The notes beneath the pieces are model-generated. The model did no database searches. It was not told the DNA's origin and saw nothing but the letters and a program-made list of their open reading frames with translations. From positions 66,542 to 130,541 of the forward strand of contig JAVBOC010000011.1 of NCBI GenBank assembly GCA_031550975.1: a DNA stretch of 64,000 bases, in the 5' to 3' direction. Of the stretch, positions 16,601 through 24,106 are shown in pieces. The translations under genes were made by a program, and so were the position numbers. This stretch comes from UBA947 sp031550975 (GTDB lineage Bacteria > Cyanobacteriota > Vampirovibrionia > Gastranaerophilales > Gastranaerophilaceae). Positions within the stretch are counted from its first letter, which is position 1. Each line of letters starts with the position of its first letter.

Positions 16601-17615
16601 GGATGGTAAATACGATCAAGGAGACTTCATCGGTAAAGCAAGACCGGTTCGTCCAAAAGACGTTGAAGACGTTGATCGTCCAAAAGAGGACAGAAACTAC
16701 TATCAATTTACAAAAGACGGCAACCCGTTTGTTGATGAAAACAACGATGGTAAAGACGATAACACTGGTGAAGAATACGATCCTAAAGATGATGAATTAG
16801 ATATTCACTATAACGAACCAGCTGACACAGATACAGACACAGATACTGATACTGATACTGACACAGATACTGACACAGATACAGATACAGATACTGATAC
16901 TGATACTGATACTGATACAGATACAGACACTGATACTGATACTGATACAGACACAGACACAGACACTGATACTGATACAGATACTGATACAGATACTGAC
17001 ACTGATACTGATACAGATACTGATACAGATACTGATACTGATACAGACACTGATACTGATACAGACACTGATACTGATACAGACACTGACACTGATACAG
17101 ATACAGATACTGACACAGATACTGACACAGATACAGATACAGATACAGATACAGATACTGATACAGATACTGATACTGATACAGATGACGACCGTCCAGA
17201 CAGAGATGAAGGCTGGAGAAAGACTTACAAAGAAAGAATTCTTGAAACAGACCTAAGAAATATCGACAAACGTCAATATATCAGATTCGAAACTGAAGGT
17301 AACAGAAACCCATTCGAATTGGCTCCAAACTCAAGCATCAGCTCAGTAGTCGATATCTCCCGCGGCGGTATGTCAGTCGCTCACACAGGCAACCTCCACG
17401 TTGGAGACGAAATCCCGGTAGAAATCTCATACGGCGATCTACATATCAAAACAACTGTAAAAGTTGTTACTGCAACAACTCACAGAGCAGGTACAAAGTT
17501 TGTAAACCTAGACCAAGCTAACGCAAACAAACTTCTTTACCTAAACCTTCTACTCAAAGAAGAAACCGCTTCAAGAGCTAACGTAAGCGTAAGAGTTCTA
17601 CCAAGCTCAATGTAA
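13659..17615 (+). CDS. Exported filamentous adhesin with Asp-Thr stalk and C-terminal PilZ-like domain
   Basis: This 1318-residue protein starts with a signal-peptide-like segment (basic RVKR, then ITLAALLSFSLV). A haemagglutination-activity domain follows (about 35-170; PTGGNTFNIDP, VFISPNGMVVGASG). Residues to about 650 are beta-helix-type repeats built on ITN(T/N)G...A units. Residues 1056-1176 are about 60 Asp-Thr dipeptides. The last 140 residues carry the PilZ pattern RQYIRF and then VVDISRGGMSV. PilZ normally binds c-di-GMP in the cytosol, so its place on a secreted protein is surprising. ATG 13659 has AAAGGG eight bases upstream, better than GTG 13626. No TpsB partner is in the window. 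A strong terminator follows. Confidence 0.88.
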   Translation: MSNYRVKRITLAALLSFSLVAHQSFCLQVLASDITGVTPTGGNTFNIDPTQVSSGTGIRHYTNFDLSNGDTANLNFNGIDKFVNLVDNKVQINGVLNTVRGGGFHNGKAVFISPNGMVVGASGVLNVGSLAVYTPDNTTYNGFVDDFNAEELRHVYTYYDESGRIANGDPGNKVVGPNGLVEINGKVIARNTVSIMAADVKTGAGSQILAGVNGPNELYNAALFTNLVNANNMNPANGFANTNGGIAIITKNGNGGVNIAGDVKNFGAGDVEILNYTGTTDGVKIASTGKIANANGQVYIENRAGQLDVAGNVVNKGTMTLKSDGSGFNATGNIANDGTLLITNTGANGLVIASGATVANSNGNATITNNAGALNAAGTITNTTGNLVVTNHGAGGMTIGGTSSNTGGASTYTNNAGAMAINGAVNNTVGKLTVTNNGTGLVLADASNNADIEITNHTGANGLVINGNVRNTAGKTTITNKKGDLIVGGALNTTGLEITNTVEAAKADITGAITNVGNAVITNNGTGLTITAPATIANTGKLDITNTGANGLTVHGTVGNTGNTDIVNSGKGILISENGRVNTTGILNMTNTAADGIKIQGLVNGGTVNITNSNSDVVIGSALANNNYVTSIGDTNINITNGSLLNAGVDKTLIVTGGNLNINATNGAIGQDLNPALYIGPDARDYTKSINVKVDGNVNAKTTTTGVDRVINIASKNADLKIDTIDAAGRVILTASNGKDYTGSSYSIVNGRAVVDNTKANIQGKGINLIASGNIGEATNKVTFNQTGGTYNPTFNNINGDTPAYSTNNSAYTMDVLAIKDVNLKAQSDAYDTAAGTLISRQGDLNVEFGGNVYIKEAAAKNINLVTRGANMAIEYLGYAPVTYGADGTLEEYYGPSNVVADKITAKVLDINTRTRVGFGDDPTKANSTLTVVNGNVLGGTYTDPQVLLVADNVFVDRNYYKLGGNGRDVVRDDRTNGFLMDGKYDQGDFIGKARPVRPKDVEDVDRPKEDRNYYQFTKDGNPFVDENNDGKDDNTGEEYDPKDDELDIHYNEPADTDTDTDTDTDTDTDTDTDTDTDTDTDTDTDTDTDTDTDTDTDTDTDTDTDTDTDTDTDTDTDTDTDTDTDTDTDTDTDTDTDTDTDTDTDTDTDTDTDTDTDTDTDTDTDTDTDTDTDTDDDRPDRDEGWRKTYKERILETDLRNIDKRQYIRFETEGNRNPFELAPNSSISSVVDISRGGMSVAHTGNLHVGDEIPVEISYGDLHIKTTVKVVTATTHRAGTKFVNLDQANANKLLYLNLLLKEETASRANVSVRVLPSSM
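16824..17186 (+). repeat. Asp-Thr coding repeat (60 hexamers)
   Basis: A 363-bp stretch of GAY-ACW hexamers encodes alternating Asp and Thr. Asp uses GAT or GAC and Thr uses only ACA or ACT, in a mixed order. The array is therefore imperfect at DNA level but perfect at protein level. It resembles the Ser-Asp stalks of staphylococcal surface proteins. Confidence 0.95.
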
Positions 17616-17637
17616 TCGAAGCTAAAAGATAAAAGAG

Positions 17638-17665
17638 ACACCGGCACTCAAATGCCGGTGTTTTT
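17638..17665 (+). terminator. Terminator of the adhesin gene
   Basis: A 9-bp stem (ACACCGGCA with TGCCGGTGT), a 6-base loop and a following T-run form a canonical rho-independent terminator 22 bases after the adhesin stop. Confidence 0.9.
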
Positions 17666-17963
17666 CTGTATTGCTGATGTCCAACATTCTGTTATCCTGA
17701 ATCCCTTTTGTCATGCTGAACTTGTTTCAACATCTGAGTTAATGCGAGCCTGGTATTTTCTCCCTGTCATGCTGAGGCGAGCGGGCAGAGGGCGAAAGCG
17801 GAGCGTGCCTGTTTAATGCGAGCGAAGCCGAAGCACCGCAAAGTTTTCGCAATTTGCAACAGTGTTGAGATTCTTCGCAAGCTCAGAATGACGTTTTACT
17901 TTAAAGAACTTACTCAAATATGTTCATGTTATAATTACCTTATATTTAAACAGGAGGACTTTT
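17666..17963. repeat. Intergenic repeat cluster before fabI
   Basis: This stretch contains no gene. It holds a GTCATGCTGAACTTG half-element at about 17709 and a full GTCATGCTGAG-type element at 17765-17893, with inverted ends and a GC-rich middle. The fabI upstream region follows, with a TTATAAT-like box near 17930 and the ribosome-binding site AGGAGG at about 17953. Confidence 0.65.
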
Positions 17964-18764
17964 ATGAAATTAATGGAAGGTAAAAAAGGGATAATATTTG
18001 GGGTTTCAAACCACAGAGGGATTGCGTACGCTATTGCTCAACAACTACACGCAGCGGGTGCTGAAATCGCTTTCACGTACGCGGGTGAAGTTATGGAAAG
18101 CCGCGTAAGACCGCTTGCTGAAGAAATGAATGCAAAAATCATAATGAGCTGTGACGTCACTAAAGAAGACGAACTAGCAGCAGTATTTAAAGAATGCGAA
18201 AGAGTTTACGGCAAATTGGACTTCGTTGTTCACGCTGTTGCGTTCGCTGCAAAAGAAGATTTGCAAGGCAGATTTATTGACACAAGCCGCGATGGTTGGG
18301 ACTTAGCAATGGGCGTAAGCGCATACTCGCTAGTTTCAATTTGTCGTCATGCTGAACCTATTTTGAACGAAGGGGCTTCAGTGCTTGCATTGACTTATCT
18401 TGGCTCAGAATTCGTTGTTGCAAACTACAACGTAATGGGTGTGGCAAAAGCTGCTCTAGAATCAAGTATGAGATATCTGGCTGCTGACTTAGGTAAAAAA
18501 GGTGTCAGAGTTAATTGTATCTCTGCAGGTGCGGTTAAAACTCTTGCTGCAAAAGGTATTTCCGGATTTGATAAAATGCTTAAAGCGGCAACTGCAAAAG
18601 CTCCGCTTCAACGAAATGTTTCACTTGAAGATGTTGGTAAAGCAGGTTTGTATTTGGCTTCTGACCTTTCAAGCGGTACAACGGGCGACATTTTATATGT
18701 AGATTGCGGCTGCCATGCGGTTTATGCTTCAATTGATGAAATGGAAATAATCAGCAAGGGATAG
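17964..18764 (+). CDS. fabI: Enoyl-ACP reductase FabI
   Basis: FabI performs the last step of each fatty-acid elongation cycle, reducing enoyl-ACP with NADH. The 266 residues match the family. The N-terminal GVSNHRGIAYAIA is the characteristic FabI nucleotide-binding variant. Tyr155-x6-Lys162 (YNVMGVAK) is the catalytic pair, preceded by LTYLGSE. A strong AGGAGG ribosome-binding site precedes the ATG. valS follows after 15 bp and is probably co-transcribed. The tail after residue 250 (CHAVYASIDEMEII) is normal for the group. Confidence 0.95.
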   Translation: MKLMEGKKGIIFGVSNHRGIAYAIAQQLHAAGAEIAFTYAGEVMESRVRPLAEEMNAKIIMSCDVTKEDELAAVFKECERVYGKLDFVVHAVAFAAKEDLQGRFIDTSRDGWDLAMGVSAYSLVSICRHAEPILNEGASVLALTYLGSEFVVANYNVMGVAKAALESSMRYLAADLGKKGVRVNCISAGAVKTLAAKGISGFDKMLKAATAKAPLQRNVSLEDVGKAGLYLASDLSSGTTGDILYVDCGCHAVYASIDEMEIISKG

Positions 18765-18779
18765 GGGTAAATAGTTAAG

Positions 18780-21431
18780 ATGCAGTCAAAGGATAAATCT
18801 GTAAATTTAGCTGATTTGCCGACGGTATATGACGCGCAGGCGACCGAGGATAAGATCTACAAATTCTGGGAAAAGGGTAAATACTTTGAGGCTGATGCCG
18901 AAAGTAACAAACCTCCTTATTCCATTGTAATTCCGCCTCCAAACGTTACCGGGGTGCTTCATATGGGGCATGCGCTGGATGAAACTTTGCAGGACATCCT
19001 AACCCGTTATCATAGAATGGCGGGATTTGAGACTCTTTGGCTGCCAGGCACAGACCACGCAGGGATTGCGACTCAGAATGTTGTTGAGAAAAAACTTCGC
19101 GAAGAAGGGCTTTCCCGCTACGATTTGGGCCGTGAAAAATTCTTGGAAAAAACCTGGGAATGGACAAATGAACACAAATCCGCGATTTTGGACCAATGCA
19201 AACGTCTCGGGGCTTCCTTCGACCGCTCAAGAGAACGCTTTACGCTTGATGAAGGCTGTTCTGAAGCAGTTAAAGAGGTTTTCATCAGGCTCTATGAGAA
19301 AGGTCTGATTTACAAAGGTGCATACATCGTAAACTGGTGTCCACGTTGTCAGAGCGCGATTTCTGACGTTGAAACGGATTACGAAACCCAAAACGGCAAC
19401 ATGTGGGAGATTTCTTACCCGTTAAAAGGTGAAAGCGGCGCGATAATTGTTGCGACCACCCGTCCTGAAACTATTTTTGGTGATGTCGCAATAGCTGTTA
19501 ACCCGAACGATTTCAAATACAAAGATTTGGTCGGTAAAACGGTTGTGATTCCGCTCTCCGGCAAGGCAATTCCAATTATCGCTGACGAATATGTTGATAA
19601 AAACTTTGGAACGGGTGCTGTCAAAATCACACCGGCACACGACCCGAATGACTTTGAAGTGGGTAAACGCCACAATTTAGATCCTGTTTGGATTCTTGAT
19701 GAGGAAGGCAAAATGAAAGCCTGCGGCGAAGTTCCGCAAGAATTCCACGGGTTAGATCGCTACGAAGCGCGTAAAAAGATTGTTGGCATGCTCGAATACA
19801 ATAATTTCTTATTGCGCACAAAAGAACATGAACACAACGTAGGGACTTGCCAGCGTTGTCACACAACGATTGAACCGCTTTTGTCCGAGCAATGGTTTGT
19901 TAAAATGGAGCCGCTTGCTAAAGACGCGATTGCTGCTGTAAACGACGGCAGAATCAAGTTTGTTCCTGAACGCTGGACAAAAAACTACCTTGGCTGGATG
20001 GAAAACATCCGCGACTGGTGTATTTCACGGCAACTATGGTGGGGACATCAAATCCCGGCATATTACCACAAAAAAACAGGTGAAATGGTTGTTGCTAAAG
20101 AAAATCCTGATCCGGCAAACTATGAACAAGACAGTGATGTCCTGGATACCTGGTTCTCATCAGGTTTGTGGCCGTTCTCAACTATGGGCTGGCCAAATCT
20201 TGATTCAGCGGATTTCAAAAAATTCTACCCGACTACAACACTTGTTACGGGCTTTGACATAATCTTCTTCTGGGTTGTCAGAATGATTACTATGGGCTTG
20301 GAATTCACGGGTGAAGCACCCTTTTCAACCGTTTACATCCATGGTTTAATCCGTGACGAAAAAGGTCAAAAAATGTCTAAATCTAAAGGTAATACGCTTG
20401 ATCCGGTTGTTTTGATCGACAAATACGGCTGTGATGCACTCAGATTCACGCTCACATCACTCTCTACTTACGGCGGACAAGATATTAAAGTCAGCGATGA
20501 ACGCTTTGAATACGGCAGAAATTTTGCTAACAAAATCTGGAACGCGTCGCGTTTCGTGCTCATGAACTTAGAAGGTGTTGATAACAATCCAATTGATTTT
20601 GAAAACCTCACTATCGCTGACAAGTGGATTTTAGACAGACTAAACAAAACAGCGCGTGAAATTAACCAAAATATAGCAGAATTTAGAATCGGCGAAACGG
20701 CGCACATCCTTTATGATTTCTTCTGGAACGATTTCTGTGACTGGTATGTTGAGATTGCAAAAGTTCAGATGGCAGAGGAACAAATAAAGTTAAATACCCA
20801 GCGCGTCTTAAAATACGTTTTGGATATGACTATGCGCCTGTTGCACCCGATTATGCCGCATATTACAGAGCAAATATGGCAAATGTTAGACGCTGGTGAA
20901 GCGTTGATTGTGGCTGAATTCCCGCAATATGACAAGAAATTAGACTTCCCGCAGGAAGCAAAGCAAATGGAGCTTGTGTTTGAAGTGATTAAATCGCTCA
21001 GAAATGTACGTCAAAGCTTTAATATCCCTGCTTCAGCGAAAGTTAATATTGAAATACGTGCTTCCAAGGACGAAAAACCGGTCTTTGAAGCGATTGAAGC
21101 ATACTTAAGACGTTTGGCAAAGGTCGACGGAATTGTATACGCTGCAGATAGCGCTTCCCTGCCGCCAAAATCAGCTACAGCAGTAGTTTCGGCTTCAAAA
21201 ATCATTATCCCGCTAGCGGATTTGATTGATTTAGACGAAGAAGTTGCGCGTCAAAAGAAAAAGTTAGAAAAGCTCTCAGCAGAGAAAAACTCGCTCTCAG
21301 GCCGCATGGGCAACGCAAAATTCGTTGAAAATGCGCCAAAAGAGCTTATTGAACAGACCACCGCGCGGATTGAGGAGCTGACAGTTCAAGAAACTGCGAT
21401 TAATGAGCTTATTGTTTCATTGAACGGGTAG
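18780..21431 (+). CDS. valS: Valyl-tRNA synthetase
   Basis: ValS charges tRNA-Val and edits mischarged Thr. The 883 residues have the class I HIGH motif as HMGH (61-64) in NVTGVLHMGHALDET and the KMSKS motif at 531-535. The editing domain lies between about 200 and 340. The C-terminal coiled-coil arm (about 815-883, rich in Lys/Glu) is present. Length is normal. It lies just downstream of fabI. Confidence 0.97.
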   Translation: MQSKDKSVNLADLPTVYDAQATEDKIYKFWEKGKYFEADAESNKPPYSIVIPPPNVTGVLHMGHALDETLQDILTRYHRMAGFETLWLPGTDHAGIATQNVVEKKLREEGLSRYDLGREKFLEKTWEWTNEHKSAILDQCKRLGASFDRSRERFTLDEGCSEAVKEVFIRLYEKGLIYKGAYIVNWCPRCQSAISDVETDYETQNGNMWEISYPLKGESGAIIVATTRPETIFGDVAIAVNPNDFKYKDLVGKTVVIPLSGKAIPIIADEYVDKNFGTGAVKITPAHDPNDFEVGKRHNLDPVWILDEEGKMKACGEVPQEFHGLDRYEARKKIVGMLEYNNFLLRTKEHEHNVGTCQRCHTTIEPLLSEQWFVKMEPLAKDAIAAVNDGRIKFVPERWTKNYLGWMENIRDWCISRQLWWGHQIPAYYHKKTGEMVVAKENPDPANYEQDSDVLDTWFSSGLWPFSTMGWPNLDSADFKKFYPTTTLVTGFDIIFFWVVRMITMGLEFTGEAPFSTVYIHGLIRDEKGQKMSKSKGNTLDPVVLIDKYGCDALRFTLTSLSTYGGQDIKVSDERFEYGRNFANKIWNASRFVLMNLEGVDNNPIDFENLTIADKWILDRLNKTAREINQNIAEFRIGETAHILYDFFWNDFCDWYVEIAKVQMAEEQIKLNTQRVLKYVLDMTMRLLHPIMPHITEQIWQMLDAGEALIVAEFPQYDKKLDFPQEAKQMELVFEVIKSLRNVRQSFNIPASAKVNIEIRASKDEKPVFEAIEAYLRRLAKVDGIVYAADSASLPPKSATAVVSASKIIIPLADLIDLDEEVARQKKKLEKLSAEKNSLSGRMGNAKFVENAPKELIEQTTARIEELTVQETAINELIVSLNG

Positions 21432-21453
21432 GGAGTGTTTGCAATATTCTTTT

Positions 21454-21597
21454 TGTCATTCCGGACTTGATCCGGAATCTGCCACAGTGACATTTTAAGT
21501 AAGCCGCATAGGTTGAAGGTCCTGAGTCACCAGGTAGGGACATAGAATCTGGCTTCAAGTTCCCTTCAGCCGATTCCGCAGTCAGTTCAGGATGACA
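21454..21597. repeat. Dispersed palindromic repeat (GTCATTCCGGAC type)
   Basis: The element begins TGTCATTCCGGACTTGATCC and ends with GTTCAGGATGACA. Each end is itself a small palindrome, and the two ends are inverted. It is longer (144 bp) than the 89-90-bp copies elsewhere. Confidence 0.75.
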
Positions 21598-21856
21598 GAC
21601 AGTTTTGAGAATAATGCCTTTGCCCGTAATTCAACAAAAGATGGCAAACGGCACCACTCAAGCGCATCTCACTATTTGTTTGTCTTAACCAAAGTGCCAT
21701 AACTGCTTTGGAGTCGTGAGCCCATTTTGCACATTTGAACTAATACGCCCTCGCCTTAAACGGCACCGCTCACAATTAAAACGAAAACTCAACGTTTTGC
21801 GTTTATAATTGTTCGACTATCGCTCGTTACACTTGCTCCTGCCTCTGCTCGGGCGC

Positions 21857-21999
21857 AAAAAAAACCACTCATTTCTGAGTGGGTCGTTTTCTGCATCCTA
21901 ATGGTCTTTTTTAGTGTTTATTATTTAGGAGTTTATATGTTTTGGGGTTAATGAATTTGCTATTTATATTTAGTGTTTCAGCTACACTTAAATCTTATA
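21857..21999 (-). ncRNA. Candidate small RNA
   Basis: A near-consensus minus-strand promoter points into this stretch, and a 7-bp hairpin followed by eight T residues ends it. The transcript of about 143 nt would contain a 5' hairpin (AGTGT...ACACT), then a largely unstructured AT-rich linker with ACCCC and ACTCCT segments, then the terminator. ACTCCT is complementary to Shine-Dalgarno sequences. I recognise no known RNA family. Confidence 0.45.
21865..21882 (-). terminator. Terminator of the small-RNA candidate
   Basis: CCACTCA and TGAGTGG form a 7-bp stem around TTTC. Read on the minus strand it is followed by eight T residues; on the plus strand the tail is only GTCGTTTT. It therefore mainly serves minus-strand transcription. 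Confidence 0.75.
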
Positions 22000-22005
22000 T
22001 AACTA

Positions 22006-22034
22006 ATTATGCCATAGCTAATTTCAAATGTCAA
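22006..22034 (-). promoter_or_regulatory. Strong promoter of the small-RNA candidate
   Basis: On the minus strand TTGACA (22034-22029), a 17-bp spacer and CATAAT (22011-22006) with TGG just upstream form one of the best promoters in the window, with a start predicted near 21999. Confidence 0.65.
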
Positions 22035-22137
22035 CACTTTTATTTCTATAATAGAGGGGATTTGTCGGAAATTAGCCAATAGTGTCATTTTTACACTTTA
22101 ACATTTCTTAACATAAAATACCTCAAAAAGGCAATTA

Positions 22138-22165
22138 TTGAACGCGTAAATACTTTATATATATA
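22138..22165 (+). promoter_or_regulatory. Promoter of the small-protein pair
   Basis: TTGAAC (22138-22143), a 16-bp spacer and TATATA (22160-22165) precede the gene at 22194, which also has AGGAG before its ATG. Confidence 0.5.
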
Positions 22166-22193
22166 CGAGAGTATAACCATAGGAGCTTTATTT

Positions 22194-22514
22194 ATGAGTT
22201 TTAATAGTCAAGCAGCCGGGACCAGTAGCCCGGGAGCCTTTTCCAAGGTTCTGAGATTTGATATAGGCGAGGCTTATAAGAAGCCAGCAGAGTCTTCTAC
22301 GGTCTTTAGCAGTGCTGATGCCCGAGAGGCCAATCAGGTTTGTTCGCAAGAAATGGCTTATTTCCAACCGGAATCACCGTCTATTTTCGTGACACAAAAT
22401 ATATTTGCGCCGGGCAATGCCGGTCTTGGCGGATATCCTTTGGCAAACAAGGGTCACCAGGTATGCAATGATGAAGCAGCCTTAAATTCCCGAAGTCTTG
22501 CATATTGGGGCTAG
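22194..22514 (+). CDS. Small protein of unknown function
   Basis: The 106 residues show no recognisable family. The protein is soluble-looking, has no signal peptide, and contains two Cys residues in short contexts (NQVCSQEMAY, HQVCNDEAAL). Expression is plausible: a promoter at 22138-22165 and AGGAG about eight bases before the ATG. The next gene begins 9 bp later, so the two probably form an operon. Only these two genes lie between the small-RNA candidate and the DegT gene. Confidence 0.6.
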   Translation: MSFNSQAAGTSSPGAFSKVLRFDIGEAYKKPAESSTVFSSADAREANQVCSQEMAYFQPESPSIFVTQNIFAPGNAGLGGYPLANKGHQVCNDEAALNSRSLAYWG

Positions 22515-22523
22515 GATGATAGC

Positions 22524-22742
22524 ATGGCTGGATTCGGAACAACAGTTTCAAATTTTCTTGTAAATAGAGCGGTAGCTAAGCAAAGTAATGCCCCTACTGC
22601 TCCTCAAAAACCTGCTGTTTACACTCAAGGACAGCAGATTTTGGCGTTTGATCGTGATTCAGATGCTAAGTTTTCTGCGTACAACAAAGATACCGGCAAA
22701 TACTTCCAATCCACTGGCAGTATATTCCACGATGTTGTTTAA
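22524..22742 (+). CDS. Small protein of unknown function, second of a pair
   Basis: The 72 residues begin MAGFGTTVSNFLVNRAVAKQ, which could form an amphipathic helix, and end with a polar part rich in Asp/Ser/Tyr (DRDSDAKFSAYNKDTGKYF). I recognise no family. AGGAT lies about eight bases before the ATG, and the upstream gene ends 9 bp earlier. The 3' side runs into a repeat and the convergent DegT gene. Confidence 0.55.
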   Translation: MAGFGTTVSNFLVNRAVAKQSNAPTAPQKPAVYTQGQQILAFDRDSDAKFSAYNKDTGKYFQSTGSIFHDVV

Positions 22743-22797
22743 TCTATGCGGTTACCGCCTCTTGGATTATTGGCAGTTCGCGGGAGTAACGTCCCGC

Positions 22798-23946
22798 TCA
22801 CCTGGACGAACTCGCTAGCGCTCCGTTCTTGCCAAAATCCGCTGATTTTGTTTTGTTAATGCACTGAATTAGCGTGCTAGCAACCGTTTGTTGCTCTTCA
22901 CGGGTTAATTCAGGGAACATTGGTAAAGATACTACCAAAGTCGTGTTTTCTTCGGTTATAGGCAGTGAAACAGGCGCCAAGTGTGCGTGAACTTTCTGTT
23001 TGTGCAAAGGCACCGGGTAGTAAAGCATCGCGCCAATACCGTTTTCTTGTAAAAGTTTATGAACGTCGTCGCGGTTAGGGACTTTTACAGTGTATTGGTG
23101 GTAAACGCAATGAGTGTTTGCCAGTTCTGACGGGGTTTGGATGTCAGAGCATGACGCGAACAATTCATTATAATAATAAGCGTTTGCACGGCGTTTTTCG
23201 TTCCATTCGTTGATGTAATTGAGTTTCACACGCAAAATCGCTGCTTGGATTTCGTCTAAACGGCTGTTTATACCGATTTCGTCGTGGTAATAGCGAACCG
23301 CACCGCCGTGGTTTCTTAGCGCAAACAATCTGTCGCGAAGCGCTTCGCTGTTTGTTGTAGCTAAGCCGCCGTCGCCCATCGCACCAAGGTTTTTGGTTGG
23401 ATAGAAGCTAAAGCAATTGATGTCGCCGAAAGTTCCGACCATTTTGCCTTTGTAAAGCGCGCCGATTGCCTGGCAGCAGTCTTCGATTACGTATAAATTG
23501 TGGCGTTTTGCGATGTCCATAATGATGTCCATATCGCATGGCTGACCATATAGGTGAACCGGGATAATCGCTTTTGTTTTTGGTGTAATCGCCGCTTCGA
23601 TTTTCATCGGGTCGATGTTAAATGTATTTGGGTCAATGTCAACAAAAACCGGGTTAGCGCCAACAATACCGATAGCCTCAGTTGTCGCGACGAATGTGAA
23701 CGCAACCGTGATAACCTCGTCACCTTCGCCTATATCAAGTGCGCGAAGCGCCAAGTGAAGCGCGTCTGTGCCTGAGTTCAATGCGATAGAATATTTAGCG
23801 CCGACAAATTGCGCCATTTCTTCTTCTAAAGCCTTATTATGCTGCCCAAGGATATAAGAGCCTGAGCGTAAAACTTCTACAACTTCTTTTTCAATTTCCG
23901 CACCAATTTGCGCGTACTGACGTTTTGAATCTAAAATCGGTATCAT
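22798..23946 (-). CDS. DegT/DnrJ/EryC1-family sugar aminotransferase
   Basis: This is a 382-residue PLP-dependent fold-type I aminotransferase of the nucleotide-sugar group (ArnB/WecE-like). The lysine that binds PLP lies in CFSFYPTKNLGAMGDGG, and NSGTDALHLALRAL is the phosphate-binding part. It would convert a keto-sugar nucleotide to an amino sugar for LPS or glycan. GGAGGA precedes the ATG. The last residues after CINKTKSADFG (NGALASSSR) are encoded by a repeat-like GC-rich segment and look like an acquired tail. The exact sugar is unknown. Confidence 0.9.
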   Translation of the reverse strand: MIPILDSKRQYAQIGAEIEKEVVEVLRSGSYILGQHNKALEEEMAQFVGAKYSIALNSGTDALHLALRALDIGEGDEVITVAFTFVATTEAIGIVGANPVFVDIDPNTFNIDPMKIEAAITPKTKAIIPVHLYGQPCDMDIIMDIAKRHNLYVIEDCCQAIGALYKGKMVGTFGDINCFSFYPTKNLGAMGDGGLATTNSEALRDRLFALRNHGGAVRYYHDEIGINSRLDEIQAAILRVKLNYINEWNEKRRANAYYYNELFASCSDIQTPSELANTHCVYHQYTVKVPNRDDVHKLLQENGIGAMLYYPVPLHKQKVHAHLAPVSLPITEENTTLVVSLPMFPELTREEQQTVASTLIQCINKTKSADFGKNGALASSSR

Positions 23947-24028
23947 AATCTTTCCTCCATGTTATGTTTTAATTCTAACACGGAAACCTTGGTACACCGG
24001 GACTCTTTATAAAAGTTTTACAAGTATT

Positions 24029-24106
24029 GTCATTGCGAGGGAGTAAATTTATTTATGACCGCGGCAATCCAGTTTTACTGGATCGCTTCGCTAAGCTCGC
24101 GATGAC
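24029..24106. repeat. Palindromic repeat (GTCATTGCGAG type) overlapping a gene end
   Basis: Inverted ends GTCATTGCGAG and CTCGCGATGAC flank an inner GGATCGCTTCGCTAAG. The right part encodes the last residues of the O-antigen-ligase-like protein (RELSEAIQ and stop). Confidence 0.7.

Larger units (their letters stand above)
21432..22193. other. 762-bp gap with repeats, a minus-strand small-RNA candidate and a promoter
   Basis: From left to right this gap holds a palindromic element (21454-21597), about 260 bp of unassigned sequence with an imperfect inverted repeat at about 21773-21812, a terminator hairpin (21865-21882), a candidate minus-strand RNA (about 21857-21999) with its own promoter, and the promoter of the gene at 22194. 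A 43-codon plus-strand frame (21951-22082) overlaps the RNA and is weakly supported. Confidence 0.55.

Noticed and set aside
16808..17128. A 106-codon minus-strand frame of Ser-Val repeats
   Set aside because: It is only the complement of the Asp-Thr coding repeat; the plus-strand adhesin frame is clearly the real one.
21951..22082. 43-codon plus-strand frame after GGGGTTA
   Set aside because: It overlaps the candidate small RNA and its promoter, and nothing in the peptide is recognisable; kept only as an alternative.
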